Below are positions 19,561 through 33,400 of a stretch of DNA of 64,000 nucleotides, in pieces; the first letter of the stretch is position 1, and the number at the start of each line of letters is the position of its first letter. The notes beneath the pieces were generated by a model, which made no database searches, was not told the DNA's origin, and worked only from the letters and a program-made list of their open reading frames with translations. The translations under genes were made by a program, and so were the position numbers. Origin of the DNA: Anthonomus grandis grandis (Eukaryota; Arthropoda; Insecta; Coleoptera; Curculionidae); the NCBI RefSeq assembly GCF_022605725.1, contig NC_065550.1, positions 38,161,623-38,225,622 on the forward strand, written 5' to 3'.

Positions 19561-21360
19561 AAGAGGTTATAAATTCCAATTATTTTGAACTTTAACTCTT
19601 TTCTGAGCCGACTTAGGGAATAAATTTAGAGTAGACTCAGAACAAGATTTTAACCAAAACATGTTTTCTTAACCGACTCAAAAAACCATATTTCAGAAAA
19701 AAAATTGTCTCAAAGATCAAAAAATAAAAGTCTCGATTTTATTAAATTTATACAAAATTGGAGTAAGAGATATATGACCTGGAATAAGAGGAAAATTTAA
19801 TCTGAACTGCCTAGAATAAACGATTAATTAGATTTTAACAGGTTAAAAAAAAGCAGTAAATTAGACCTCAACTGCCTGAAAGAAACGATAAATTAGATGT
19901 TTTTCGACCAAGAGTAAGTAATAAATTAGACCTCATTAAAGCGCTTGAAATAAGCCAATAAATTAACTTTAACTGGTTGGTAAAAACGATGGATTAGGCC
20001 TTAACTGCCTGAAAGAAACGTTAAATTAGACCTTAAATGTTTGAAATCGGCGATTAATTATACTTCGACCAGTTAGAAAAAACGATAAGTTATACATCAA
20101 CTGCCTGGAAGTTTTTAGCTAGACTCCAATTATATGAATGAATCGATAAATTAGACGTTAATTGTCTGGAGACAGTGAAAAATTGGACCTCAATCTCTTA
20201 AAAAAAAACCGATAAGTTTGACCTCCAGGGCCTGGAATAAGCAATTAATTACACCTTAACCAATTTGAAAAAACGCTAAGTGAAACCTGAAAAACGATAA
20301 ATTAAACCTCAACTGCCTGAAAGAAACCATAAATTAGACATGGAAAAAGTGATAAATTAGAACTCACATCCTTAGACCTCCATCACCTGGAATAAGCGAT
20401 GATGTAGATTTCAACTGCCTGGAATAAACGATTAATTAGACCTCAACTTCTTGGAAGATACGATAAATAAGACGTTAACGTGTGGCGTGAAGGAAGCGAT
20501 AAATTAGACCTCAATACCTTGAAAAAAAAACGGTAATTTAGACCTCAATCGCTTGAAATTCTGAACCGACTCAAAAAATAATTACAACAAAAATGTCTCG
20601 TTTCGATTTTATTTAAACGAAGTTGGAATAATAGATATATGTCCTGGAATAAGAGAAAAAATAAATCTGAACTGCGTAGAATAAACGATTAATTAGATGT
20701 TAACAGGTTAAAAAAAAAACAATAAATTAGACCTCAACTGCCTGAAAGAAACGATAAATTAGATGTTTTACGACCAAGAGTAAGTGATAAATTAGACCTC
20801 ATTAAATCGCTTGAAATAAGCGATAAAATAAATCTAAATTACCTGAAATAACTGAATAAATTAACTTCAACTGGTTGGTAAAAACGATGGATTAGGCCTC
20901 AACTGCCTGAAAGTAGCGTTAAATTAGACCTTAAATGTTTAAAATCAGCGATTAATTATACTTCAACCAGTTAGAAAAAACGATAAGTTATACATCAACT
21001 GTCTGGAAGAAGTTTTTAGCTAGACTCCAATTATATGAATGAAGCGATAAATTAGACGTTAATTGTCTGGAGACAGTGAAAAATTGGACCTCAATCTCTT
21101 GGGAAAAAAAAACGATAAATTTGACCTCAACTGCCTGATAGAAACCATAAATTAGACATGGAAAAAGTGATAAATTAGAACTCATATCTTTGGAAAAAAT
21201 TAGACCTCCATCACCTGGAATAAGTGATAATGTAGATTTCAGCTGCCTGGAATAAACGATTAATTAGACCTTAACTTTTTGCAAGAAACATAAATTAGAC
21301 CTAAATACCTTGAAAAAAAACGGTAATTTAGACCTCGATCGCTTGGAATTCTAAACCGAC
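19560..21360 (+). repeat. ~38-bp-unit satellite (part 1) with ~865-bp duplication
   Basis: Short units of about 35-45 bp of the type CGATAAATTAGACCTCAACTGCCTGGAATAA are repeated with strong variation; the middle varies (ACTGCCTGGAA, TCGCTTGGAAA, ACCTGGAATAA). A larger unit is visible: about 19735-20570 recurs at about 20600-21350, for example TAGATATATG-CCTGGAATAAGAG at 19770 and 20630. The Gly-, Leu- and Ser-rich open frames here are repeat read-through. Confidence 0.88.
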
Positions 21361-22215
21361 ATAAAACATATATAATTAGAACAAATAAGTTCAAAACCTT
21401 ATTTAAAAAAAAATGTCTTGTTTTGATTTTATTAAATTTATACAAAATTTATAATAAAAAAATTCCCTATTAAAAATTAATTTTTTTTCCAATTGACAAT
21501 AATTGAAACGATAAATAACAAATTTAATTTTAGCGGGAAAAAATATGTCAACTGCCTGTGAGAAAATATTCCTAGTGAGACCTTGTTGTTCACAACTGGC
21601 AGTTAACAGTGACATTTTAAATGCAGCAGGATCGGACTTTGTAAATTTATTGGCATTTTTTCTAAAGATATCGGGGAAACAATTGTTTGTAGTAAATTAA
21701 ATTCTACTTAATTACTTACTGTCGTCCATTATATACTTAATTTTTATTTGACACAAGTTCGTTATTGTCCCAGGAACGCTGTGAGGGATATACTTAATGC
21801 CCCCAAGAAATCCCAATTAGATAAAATTGAGATGTTTTATTACCGTTTGGCACACAAAGATATTATACGATTTATTGCGTGTACACTAAGTGTTTTTAAT
21901 TAAGTTTGTATGAGAATCGTATAATGGACGTTTGTAAGTCGTATAAGGTGAAGTTTTATGATAACTAACACGGCAAATCGTTATATATAAACGTAATAAA
22001 AGTGTATCGTGATAAAAGGGATGGAGGGAATGTAGGGCTCGACTTTATATGGTTTTTTGGTTAAAAATTTCGTTTTTTTTTGTGAAGTCAAACTAATTTT
22101 TATTTGGGTCTTATAGGGTTTCGAACTGACGTCTCTTCAAATATCGACTGATACAAAAGGGGCTTTGAACTATTTTTTTTTTTGCGTAAAACACTTTTTT
22201 TTTTTTAATTTATAA
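21361..22215. other. Spacer between two parts of the ~38-bp satellite
   Basis: Mostly single-copy and non-coding. It includes TAATTTTTATTTGACACAAG and several ATTATACG/CGTATAAT phrases (21860-21960). Minus-strand open frames at 21260-21615 have no recognisable domain. Confidence 0.5.
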
Positions 22216-24990
22216 TTTAACTAAACGATATTTTTGATTAAATTAGACCTCAATATCCCGAAAAAACGATAAATTACATCTCAATCGCTCGGAAAAAATA
22301 TATAAATTTGACCTCAATAGTCTGGAATAAGTAATTAGTTACACCTTAACCAATTTGAAAAAACGATAAGTGAAACCTGAAAAACGATAAATTAAACCTT
22401 AACTGCCTGAAAGAAACGATAATTTACACGTTAACGACATGGAAGAAGTGATAAATTGAACCTCAATCGCCTGGAAAAAGCGATAAATTAGAACTTAATC
22501 GCTAGGGAAAAACGATAAATTAGACCTCCATGACCTGAAATAAGAGACAAATTTGACCTCAATCGCTCAGAAAAAAACATAGAAATTTGTCCTTCATGAC
22601 TAAGACAAATTAAATCTCAACTGCTTGGAATACACAAATAATGAAATTTAACCGGTTCAAAAAAACACTAAATTAGACCTCACATTGTCTGAAAAAAACG
22701 ATAAATTAGACGTTAATGGCATGAAGCAAGTGGTATATTAGACCTCAATCGCTTAGAAAAACAGAAAAAAATTAGATCCCAACCGACTCTCACGAGATGT
22801 GTAAATTAAACGTTAACGGCCTGGAAGAAGTAATAAATTAAACCTTAACCGCTTGGGAAAAACGATAAATTAGACCTCCATGACCTGAAATAAGCGATAA
22901 CGTAGGTTTCAACTGCCTGGAATAAACGATTAATTAGACGTCAACTTTTTGGAAGGCACGATAAATTAAACGTTAACGACCTGGAAGAAGCGATAAATCA
23001 GACCTCAATCGCTCGGAAAAAAACATATAAATTTGACCTTCTTGACCTGGATTAAGACATAAATTTAATTTCAACTGCTTGGAATACACTAATAATTAGA
23101 TTTAACGGTTTTAAAAAAGTTGCTAAATTAGATCTCAATTGCCTGAAAGAAACGATAAATTAGACGTTAATGGCATGAAGTGGTACATTAGACCTCAATC
23201 GCTTGGAATAAGCGATATATTACATCTAAATTATTTGAAATAAGTGATTAAATACACCTTAACTGGTTGAAAGAAATGAAAAATTAGACCTCAATCGCTT
23301 GGAAAAACTGATAAATTAGTCCTCAAATATCTGAAATAAGTGACTAATTCGACCCCAACCGATACAAAAAAAACGATAAATTAAACGTTAACGGCCTGGA
23401 AGAAGTAATAAATTAGACCTTAATCGCTTGGAAAAATCGATAAATTAGACCTCACATTGCCTTAAAGAAACTATAAATTAGATGTTAATGACTTGAAGAA
23501 AGGTATATATTAGACCTCAATCGCTTAGAATAAACGATAGGTTAAATCTAAAATACCTGAAATAGGCGATTAAATAAACCTCAACTGGTTAGAAAAAATG
23601 AAAAATTAGACCTCAATCGCTTGGAAAAACAGATAAAATAGTCATCAAATACCTGAAATAAGTTACTAATTAGACCCCAATCGATACAAAAAAAACGATA
23701 AATCAACGTTAACGGCCTGGAAGAAGTAAAAAATTAGACCTTTATCGCTTGAGAAAAAAACAATAAATTAGACCTCCATGACCTGAAATAAGCGATAACG
23801 TAAATTTCAACTGCCTGGAATAAACGATTAATTAGACGTTAATGGCATAGAGGAAGTGGTACATTAGACCACAATCGCTTGGAATAAGCGATATATTAAA
23901 TGTAAATTATCTGAAATAAGTGATTAAATACACCTCAACTAGTTAGAAAAAATGGAAAATTAGACCTCAATCGCTTGGAAAAACTGATAAATTAGTCCTC
24001 AAGTACCTGAAATAAGCAACTAATTAGACCCCAATTGATACAAAAAAAAACTATAAATTAGACCTCCATGACCTGAAATAAGCGATAACGTAGATTTCAA
24101 CTGCCTGGAATAAACGATTAATTAGACCTCAACTTCTTGAAAGACACAATAAATTAGACATTAGTACCCTAAAAAAATGATAAATTAGACCTCAATCGCT
24201 CGGAAAAAACCTATAAATTTGTCCTTCATGACCTGGAATAAGACATAAATTAAATCTCAACTGCTTGGAATACACTAGTAATTAGATTTACCGGTTTTGA
24301 AATAAATGCTAATTTAGATCTCAATTGCCTGAAAGAAACGATAAATTAGACGTTAATGACATAGAGGAAGTGGTACATTAGAGCTCAGTCGCTTGGAATA
24401 AGCGATATATTACATCTAAATTATTTGAAATAAGCGATTAAATACACCTCAACTGGTTGAAAGAAATAAAAAATTAGACCTCAACCGATACGAAAAAACG
24501 ATAAATTAAACGTTAACGACCTGGAAGAAGCAATAAATTAGACCTTTATCGCTTGGAAAAAACGATAAATTAGACCTCCATGACCTGAAATAAGCGATAA
24601 CGTAGATTTCAACTGCATGGAATAAACGATTATTTGGACCTCAACTTCTTGGAAGACATAATAAATTAGACGTTAACGACCTGGAGGAAGAGATAAATTA
24701 GACCTCAATCGCTCGGAAAACAAATATAATGGCTTTGAATAGGCGATAAATTAGATCTCAACTGCCTGGAATAAGCGAATAATTACACCTCAACCGGTCA
24801 TAAAAACGATGAGTTACACCTCAACTGCTTGGAAGAGAGGATAAATTAGACCTCAACTGCTTTAAAAAAATTTATAAATTAAATTTTAACTGCTTGAACT
24901 AAGCAATCAATTAGACGTTAACCGCTTAGGAAAAACGATAAATTAGATCTTAATTGCTTGGAAAAAAAGTTAAATTAGGCCTCAAAAGTT
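22216..24990 (+). repeat. ~38-bp-unit satellite (part 2)
   Basis: Same unit as 19560-21360. A multi-unit block beginning CCTCCATGACCTGAAATAAG and continuing GATTTCAACTGCCTGGAATA recurs at about 22875, 23773, 24063 and 24575. The repetition is therefore of multi-unit blocks at irregular spacing (898, 290, 512 bp) rather than one fixed higher-order period. It is interrupted at 22786-22802 by the barcode 16-mer. Confidence 0.88.
22787..22802 (-). other. Barcode 16-mer embedded in satellite
   Basis: CTCTCACGAGATGTGT preceded by A, between AACCG and AAATTAAACG. The paralogous units at about 23360, 23693 and 24042 have 16-17 bases of ATACAAAAAAAACGAT type in that place. The barcode therefore overwrites native sequence with almost no length change, as at 12667. 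Confidence 0.88.
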
Positions 24991-24999
24991 GATGCCACT

Positions 25000-25760
25000 A
25001 TTAATATTATCGTAATTATTACTATCATAATAATTTACCTCATACCCAAGAATTGTAATAAAAATTGTATTTCATGCTTGTAGGGTACTTAAGAAAATTA
25101 ATATTTCAAGGCAATTGATGACGTAATCGGAAAGCGAAATTTGGTAGAAACTCTAATATCTTACTTTTGACCTATTGCAACTTATCTTAGACTCCAAGAA
25201 CCGAGGATAATAATTGTAATGGAATCATGTTTTAGGTCTGTAGTAACATAATTATCACTTCAAGGCAATTGAGGACTTAACGAAACGATAAAATCAACCC
25301 ATTTTTAGTAATGGAATTACATTCCATGTTTGTGTGGTACAACATTACGTAAAAACTAGAAACTCGAAAGAGTCACTTCTTTCTCACTTTTAGACTTAAA
25401 AACCCCTTTTTAGACCGAAGGAATCATGGACGATCATAATGGAAGCATTTTTCACATCTGTAGAGTACATAATTAGGTAAGAAAACCGATATTTTAAGGT
25501 AATTTAGGACATACATCTAATAGTAATTGCGGAACAAAAAAAACACTTTTTACCCTATTTTTGACCCTAAAACCCATTCTAGACGCAAGAATCTAAGACA
25601 ATCATGATAAAATTATGTGCCAGGCCTCCAGTGCACATATTAACGTAAAGCAACTTAAGATAGTATTAAGGGCAACTTGTTGACTCTCTGAAATCACCAT
25701 TCTGGAAGACACAACATTTCCACCCTTTTACTCTATCGAAAACCCTGAAATTCACATATA
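25000..25760 (+). repeat. Decayed relatives of the 174-bp satellite (about 4 units)
   Basis: Not obviously repetitive on its own, but successive stretches align in order with the 37.9-45.2 kb monomer. At 25415-25490, GAATCATGGACGATCATAAT, then ATCTGTAGAGTACATAATTA, then GGTAAGAAAA correspond to AAATCTATGACGATCGCTAT, GTCTGTAAAGTTCATAAATA and CGTAAGAAAA. TTTTGACC followed by a variant of GACTCCAAGAA occurs near 25165 and 25560. It is far more diverged than any unit of the main array. Confidence 0.72.
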
Positions 25761-26850
25761 TATACCATCATATATATCGCATACTTCACGTACAATGATA
25801 CAATAAATAGTAAAGGTCAGAGGACATCGATTGTTTTTGCAACTTAATACATAAATGAACCAGTGCTAAAGTCTATTTTTTAAAATCATAATAAACTTGT
25901 ACAATTTTAGGGTAACAGGCCCTTTTAAAATGTACATTTTGAACAACACTCTTCTACTAGTACATCCAGGAAATAAATAAAATACATAAAAAGGATACAG
26001 GTGTAATATATAACGCTCTCCCCACGTTCAGTGTTGTGTAATAGTGAACATGCGAAGAACTTTCGTTTGTCCACAAGCTCTTATCATATCTCCGTCCAGT
26101 TGTTAAAAAATACACTAGGCAAGAGAATGAGAGCCTGTTTGTCCAATATCTCTTATCTTTCTTCAAACTGTTGGCTTCCCAGCTTCCTCTTTTTTATGCA
26201 CCCTATATAATACACCTCAAATAGAAAAACCTTATATGTATTTAGAGCATAAAGGCACCCACCGCCCTCATAAATAAGGGATTTAATTTTTGCATAGGAT
26301 TTCATTTAGTAAAGAAAACATGCCCTTTTAAGCCGATAATGCCTATTGCACATATGTAGGTTTATCGATCAATAGACACGAAAAGGGCGCAATTTAAACG
26401 TACATCGGTCAATCGTTCGATGCATTATTAAACGACTTTCTGACATTTCGTACTGAATCCCATCAAATTTAATCAATTAGGGTAAAATGTTTGATCAAGG
26501 AAAAATCTCCTGGACTCCCTCTCTCGTTGCCCTTTGGACAGTTCTGATGGATGAGCCTGGATGAGGTTCGTAGTTGATCGGTTTCCCACAAGCCCTTATC
26601 AGTTCTCCGTCCAGTTGTTGAATTACACAGGGCGAGAGAATGACAAGGGTGCGTAAGAAAACGTGTTATCGAGTTCTTGAAGACTGTGGTTATCTGGAAT
26701 AAAAGTACGTTTTTAAAATTCTGATATCTGGGAATATTCTTCCGCTATAAAAGTGGATTGTGCAGCGAAATGTTCCCTATACGTTTTGTTACGGGTTAAA
26801 GTTAATTCGATTAATGGTGCTTGAGATATTGAAGTTTTTTGGCAGTGGTG
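25761..26850. other. Single-copy island with one ~75-bp repeated segment
   Basis: No gene. A segment reading CACAAGC(T/C)CTTATCA, then TCTCCGTCCAGTTGTT, then a GG(C)GAGAGAATGA phrase occurs at about 26070-26140 and again at about 26587-26650. The minus-strand open frame at 25957-26166 covers the first copy and looks like chance. Confidence 0.6.
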
Positions 26851-28100
26851 TTTCTCATTTTAAAGTCCGATATTTTGAAAAGTAGTGAGAATATGCTTAT
26901 AAAGAAAAACTGTGATAATTCGATGAATATTCTTTACAAATGCTGTCTAGGGTTTAAGTTGTTACAAACAAAAATTTTCGAGACATCGGATTTTTTTGGT
27001 CCTACAGTCCAGTGGTAAGGTTTGACTTTAAGGGTGACGAGCCACTTTAAAGCCCGATATCTTGAAAAATAATGAGAATATTCTCATAAAACAAAAATTG
27101 TAGTATTTTAAGGAATGTCCTTAATAAATATTGTTTCAAGTATAATTTGATATCAGCAATAATTTTTGAAATATTAGGCTATTTTGGTAGAAGGGTCCAG
27201 TGACAAGGTTTGACTTTTAAGGTGATGGCTAAACTTAAAGTCCAATATCTTGAAAACTAATAAGAATATTCTCATGAGATAAAAATTGTAGTATTTAAAA
27301 AAATGTTTTAATTAAATATTGTTTTAAGTATAACTTGATACAAACAATAATTTTCGAGATATTAGGATATTTTCGTAGTAGGGGTCCAATGACAAAGTTT
27401 GGCTTCAAGGTGTTGGCTTACTGTAAAGTCTAATAACTTGGAAGCTAATGACAATATTTTCGTGAAATAAAAACAATGATATTAAGAAAAATGTTCTTTA
27501 TAAATAATGTTTAAAGTCTAAGTTGGTACAAGAATTAAATTTTCGAATATTAGACTTTTTTGGTAAAAGGGTTTAGTGTCAAGGTTTAACTTTAAGGGTG
27601 ATGGCTCATTTTAAAGTCCAATATCTTGGAAACTACTGAGAACATTCGCATGAAACAAAAATAGTGACATTAAAATGAATGTTCTTTAAAAATATTGCTA
27701 AAGGTTTAAATTGATACAAGAAACAGTTTTTAAGATATTGGACTTTTTATGTAGTAAGGTTCATTTGTAAAGTTTGACTTTTAAGGTGATGGCTCAATTT
27801 AAAGTCCGATATCTTGAAAACTAATGAGAATATTCTCATGAGATAAAAATTGTAATATTTAAAAGAATGTTCTTAATAAATATTGCTTCAAGTATAATTT
27901 GCTACAAGCAATAATTTTCGAGATATTAGGCTATTTTCGTAGTAGGGCCCAATGACAAGAAATGACTTTTAAGGTGATGGCTCCCTTTAAAGTCCAATAT
28001 CTCGTAAACTAATCGATATATTCTCATGAAACAAAAAGCATCTTATTTACTAGAATATTCTCTAAAAATATTGTAAAGGGTCCACACCAATCAATTTTAT
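26850..28100 (+). repeat. ~186-bp satellite, 7 units, GAGAATATTC family (direct)
   Basis: The block GTCC(G/A)ATATCTTGAAAACTAA followed by GAGAATATTCTCAT recurs at about 26865, 27053, 27238, 27425, 27613, 27798 and 27988. Units carry TTTTCGAGATATTAGGCTAT and GACAAGGTTTGACTTTTAAG. Two units contain the perfect 16-base palindrome ATGAGAATATTCTCAT. The family is the same as in the arrays at 28565-29660 and 30440-35690. Confidence 0.9.
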
Positions 28101-28564
28101 AACTTAAGACCTATGGGAGTTTATAGGTCCACCCCTCGAAGAACTACTTTTGTGTCTCATGGCAATTCCTGAACAAAAGATAGCAAATGAAAATCCCATA
28201 CGTTTCCATTCTAACTAATTACAGTTAATTAATTAACAGCAGAGATTAACACATTTCGTCATCGGTGTTAAATCGTTAACGAGCAATTACGGAAGACAAA
28301 AGATGAAATTTGCCGCTGCCGTAATTCGCATCAGACGCGGGGTGTGGGGGGGCGATTATTCATAACCACCCTACACCCCTTCGACCCCCGTTCCCTTCCT
28401 TATCTAATCCTAATTAGGTCGATCAAAATTAACTACCAATCGAATTACTGGTTTGGGTTATATTATAGTGCGGATCGGTGTGTTAATTGGTTAATATGCG
28501 TGTAACAAGCAACTCGGTTTGAAAAATTGTCATTTGCATCGGTTTATTTGTAAAGAATGTTTTT
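28101..28564. other. Single-copy island, GC-richer
   Basis: Sits between direct and inverted arrays of the same satellite. It contains GTAATTCGCATCAGACGCGG, a G7 run and several TAATTA/AATTAA sites. No open frame of note. It could be regulatory or simply remnant unique DNA; the sequence alone cannot tell. Confidence 0.5.
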
Positions 28565-29660
28565 TTGAATATCATGTTTTTTATTTTATGAGAATATTCC
28601 TATTAGTTACCGAGATTTTAAAATTTAAAATCGGTGGTCACCTTAAGGTTGAAACCTTCTTACTACTAGACACTACTGTCTAAAAACTCCCATATTTTAA
28701 AAACTACTTACTAGAATGATTTGAAGTAGAAACAATATTTATTCAGAACATTCTTTGGAATATTATACTTTTTACCCCATGAGAATATTCCTATTAGTTA
28801 ACGAGATTTTAGAATTTATAATCAAAGGTCACCTTTTTATTAGACACTACTGTCTAAAAAGTACCATATTTTAAAAACTACTCACTACAATGATTTAGAC
28901 TAGAAACAATATTTATTCAGAACATTCTTTGGAATATTATACTTTTTACCCCATGAGAATATTCCTATTAGTTAACGAGATTTTAGAATTTATAATCAAA
29001 GGTCACCTTTTTATTAGACACTACTGTCTAAAAAGTCCCATATTTTAAAAAACTACTTACTAGAATGATTTAGACTAGAAACAATATTTATTCAGAACAT
29101 TCTTTGGAATATTATACTTTTTACCCCATGAGAATATTCCTATTAGTTAACGAGATTTTAGAATTTATAATCAAAGGTCACCTTTTTATTAGACACTACT
29201 GTCTAAAAAGTCCCATATTTTAAAAATTACTTACTAGAATGATTTAGACTAGAAACAATATTTATTCAGAACATTCTTTGGAATATTATACTTTTTACCC
29301 CATGAGAATATTCCTATTAGTTAGCGAGATTTTAGAATTTATAATCAAAGGTCACCTTTTTATTAGACACTACTGTCTAAAAAGTCCCATATTTTAAAAA
29401 CTACTTACTAGAATGATTTAGACTAAAAACAATATTTATTCAAAACATTCTTTGGAATATTATACTTTTTACCCCATGAGAATATTCCTATTAGTTAACG
29501 AGATTTTATAAATTATAATCAGAGGTCACCTTATAAATGAAACCTTTTTATTATACACTACTGTCTAAAAAGTCCCACAGTTTGAAAATTACTTACTGGA
29601 CTGATTTAAACTATACAATAAATTTTTAAAGAATATTCTTTTGAACATCATTTTTCTTCT
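28565..29660 (-). repeat. 174-bp satellite, ~6 units, GAGAATATTC family (inverted)
   Basis: Units start at GAGAATATTCC positions 28590, 28781, 28955, 29130, 29304 and 29478, giving spacings of 191 then 174, 175, 174 and 174 bp. The 174-bp units are nearly identical, which indicates recent local spread. The 191-bp first unit keeps an extra GGTTGAAACCTTCTTA-type segment lost from the next ones. The reverse complement reads like the 30.4-35.7 kb monomer (for example AATATTCCAAAGAATGTTCT, CAGTAGTGTCTA, AAGGTGACC). Confidence 0.93.
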
Positions 29661-30440
29661 TTCAGCAAATATCCCCACTAGTTTTTTCATGGATATTAAA
29701 ACGAGTACTTACCCTAAATCCTGATGTTCTTCCCAACTATCTAGGACTAGATCATTATGATCCATGTAAAAACCCTGAGGCCCTCCAACACCTTTCACCC
29801 CTTGACAAATAATATTAATGAAGGCCCGGTTTCCTCCCTCTTAAAAACACCAGCGTGACATTGAATAATGAACTTAATTCCACTTTTCCGGGCTGTTTTG
29901 GTGCACATTTTAATTATGATTGTCTAGGGTCCCACGGAGAAAATATTTTGTAATAAGGACAGCCGTCACATTAACTAAGACGACCGGATTAATTCCCCAG
30001 AAAATAATCCGGTAAGATTTGTTTTATATGCTTTTCGAGGATATTTATTATATTTCACCCTGGAAAAATAACATTCTTTACAGGTCAGCAGCACACTGCA
30101 CCACTCAACTTCTTAACCATTCATTTCTTAAAAATTAATTAGCAAAAGCTGACAAAAAAAAACGCCGCTCTGAAAATCCTAAAAGGCCCTACCCTGGAAA
30201 TTAATTAATTTCGCAATTAATGTCTTAATTACATTTTATTTATTATAAAGTGGATGTCGTACGATCTCGAGGTATGAATAGAAGGCATTCAGGAAAGTTT
30301 TATTTTTATGTTCAAATAGAGGTCGCCTAGGAGCGACTCGTATTTTAGAAAGGGCTTAAATTTAACCTCTAGGGTGGCTTTTCATAAATAAATTAAGAAA
30401 TATAAGCCCTGTCATGTTGAAGCCCTTATCAGTTACTTGC
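29661..30440. other. Single-copy island
   Basis: Normal-complexity non-coding DNA with several AATTAATT sites (near 30130, 30200 and 30215) and no recognisable gene. It separates the inverted array from the long direct array. Confidence 0.5.
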
Positions 30441-33400
30441 CGAACGATTTACTTGGAAGTCCCACATATACAAAAATTAGTGGGAATATTATCGTGAAAT
30501 GACAATGAGAATACTTAGAAGAATATTCTCTACAAATAATGTCTTAGGTACAAATTCGTCCAATAAGTAATTTTGGAATTATCGGACTTTCTTAATAGTT
30601 TTGGCTAGTGAGAAGGATCGATTTTCAAGGTGATGATTCACTTCAAAGCCCGAAATTTTCGAAAATAAAAGAAATATTCTCATGAAACACAAAACACAGT
30701 ATTCGGAAGAGTGTTCCTTAGAAATGTTGTTTATAGTTCAAATTAATTCAGTAAGTAATTTTCAAAATATGAGACTATTTAGAGAGTAGTGTTCAGTAAA
30801 AAGGTTTGACCCACTTCTAAGACCCAAATCTCGAGAACTAATAAGAATATTCTCATCAGACAAAGAGGATAATATTCAGATGAACTTTCTCTAAAAAGGC
30901 TGTTTATGGTCCAAATTAGTCCAATAAATAATTTCCGAACTATAAGACTTTTTAGGTAGTAGTGTCCGGTGAGAAAGTTTGATCTTTAAAATGATGACTT
31001 ACTTCCAAGCCCGAAATTTTGGAAAATAATTGAAATATTCTCAACTTTATTTATAGTCCAAAACAGTCCAAAAAAGACATTTTCAAAATATCGCACTCTT
31101 TTCTTAGTAGTATTTAATGACAAGGTTTGATCTTCAAGGTGACCATTCAGTTTAAAGTCCAAAATCTCGGTGACTAATAGGAACATTCTTTTGAAATAAA
31201 AAATATAATATTAAGAAGAATATGCCTTATGAATGTTGTTCATAGTCCAAATTAGTTCAATAAGTAGTTTTCAATCTATGGGACTTTTTACACAGTAGTG
31301 TCTAGTACGAAGGTTTGACCACCCATTTTAAAGTTCAAGATTTCAGTCACTAGTAGGAATATTCTCATAAAATAAAAACATAATATTCAGAAGCATATTC
31401 TTTTAAAATGTTCTTAAGAGTCCACATAGATCTAATAAGAAATCTTCTAACTATGGAATTTTTGAGGAAGTAATGTCTAGTATTTTTCAAACTACGTAAC
31501 TTTATAGCCAGTAGTGTCCAGTAAGGAGATTTAACCTATAAGGTGATCACCCACTTTAAAGTCCAAAATCTTGGTCACTAATAAGAATATTCTTATAAGA
31601 CAAAAGGCATAATATTCAGAAGAATATTTTTGACAAATATTGGTTATAGTTTATATTAGGGCAGTAAGTATTTTTCAAACTATGCGACTTTATAGGCAAT
31701 AGTGTCTCAATAAGGAGGTTTAACCTGTAAGGTGACCACCCACTTTAAAGTCCATAATTTGGTCACTAATAAGAATATTCTCAAAAACCAAAAAGCATCA
31801 TATTAGAAGAATATTTTTAACAAATATTGGTGATAGCTCATATTAGTGCAGTAAGTATATTACAAACTACGCGACTTTATAGGCAGTAGTGTCCAGTAAG
31901 GAGATTTAACCTTTAAGGTGACCATCCATTTTAAAGTCCAAAATCTCGGTCACTAACAGGAATATTCTCATAAAACAAAAAGCATATTATTCAGAGGATT
32001 ATTCTTTATAAATCTTGTTAATAGTCTATAAAAGTGCAATAAGAAATTTTCTAACTATCGGAGTTTTAAGGAAGTAGTGTCCAGGGAGAAAGTTTGATCT
32101 TTAAGGTGATGACCCACTTTAAAGTCTGAATTTTGGAAAATAATGGGAATATTCTCATGAAACAAAAAACAAAATATTTAGAAGAATGTTCTTTAGAAAT
32201 TTCACTTATAGTTTAAAATAGTCTAAATAATCGGACTTTTTTGGTGGTAGTGCCTAACAACAAGGTTTGATTTTTAAGGTGACCACCCTATTTAAAGTCC
32301 AAAATCTCGGTCACTAATAGGAATATTCTCATGAAACAAAAAATATATTATTTAGAAGAATATTTTTTAGAAATATTAGTTATAGTTCACACTAGTACAT
32401 TAAGTATTTTTCAAACTATGCGACTTTATAGGCGATAGTGTCCAGTAAGGAGATTTAACCTGTAAGGTGACCACCCACTTTAAAGTCCAAAATCTTGGTC
32501 ACTAATAAGAAAATTCTCATAAAACAAAAAGCATAATATTCAGAAGAATATTTTTGACAAATATTGGTTATAGTTCACAGTAGTGCAGTAAGTATTTTGC
32601 AAATTACGCGACTTTCTAGGCAGTAGTGTCCAGTAAGGAGATTTAACCTTTAAGGTGACCACCCACTTTAAAGTCCAAAATCTTGGTCATTAATAAGAAT
32701 ATTCTCATAAAACAAAAAGCATCATATTCAGAAGAATATTTTTGACAAAAATTGGTTATAGTTCATATTAGTGCAGTAAGTATTTTCTAAACTATGCGAC
32801 TTTATAGGCGATAGTGTCCAGTAAGGAGATTTAACCTGTAAGGTGACCATCCACTTTAAAATCCAAAATCTTGGTCACTAATAAGAATATTCTTATAAGA
32901 CAAAAGGCATAATATTCAGAGGATTATTTTTTATAAATCTTGTTAATAATCTATAAAAGTGCAATAAGAAATTTTCTAACTATCGGAGTTTTAAGGAAGT
33001 AGTGTCCAGGGAGAAAGTTTGATCTTTAAGGTGATGACCCACTTTAAAGTCTGAATTTTGGAAAATAATGGGAATATTCTCATGAAACAAAAAACAAAAT
33101 ATTTAGAAGAATGTTCTTTAGAAATTTCACTTATAGTTTAAAATAGTCTAAATAATCGGACTTTTTTGGTGGTAGTGCCTAACAACAAGGTTTGATTTTT
33201 AAGGTGACCACCCTATTTAAAGTCCAAAATCTCGGTCACTAATAGGAATATTCTCATGAAACAAAAAATATATTATTTAGAAGAATATTTTTTAGAAATA
33301 TTGGTTATAGTTCACACTAGTACATTAAGTATTTTTCAAACTATGCGACTTTATAGGCGATAGTGTCCAGTAAGGAGATTTAACCTGTAAGGTGACCACC

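Noticed and set aside
20000..25000. CTGCCTGGAATAAACGA compared with the CENP-B box
   Set aside because: It shares TGGAA and ACG but does not satisfy the TTCG....A..CGGG consensus, so I do not call it a CENP-B box.
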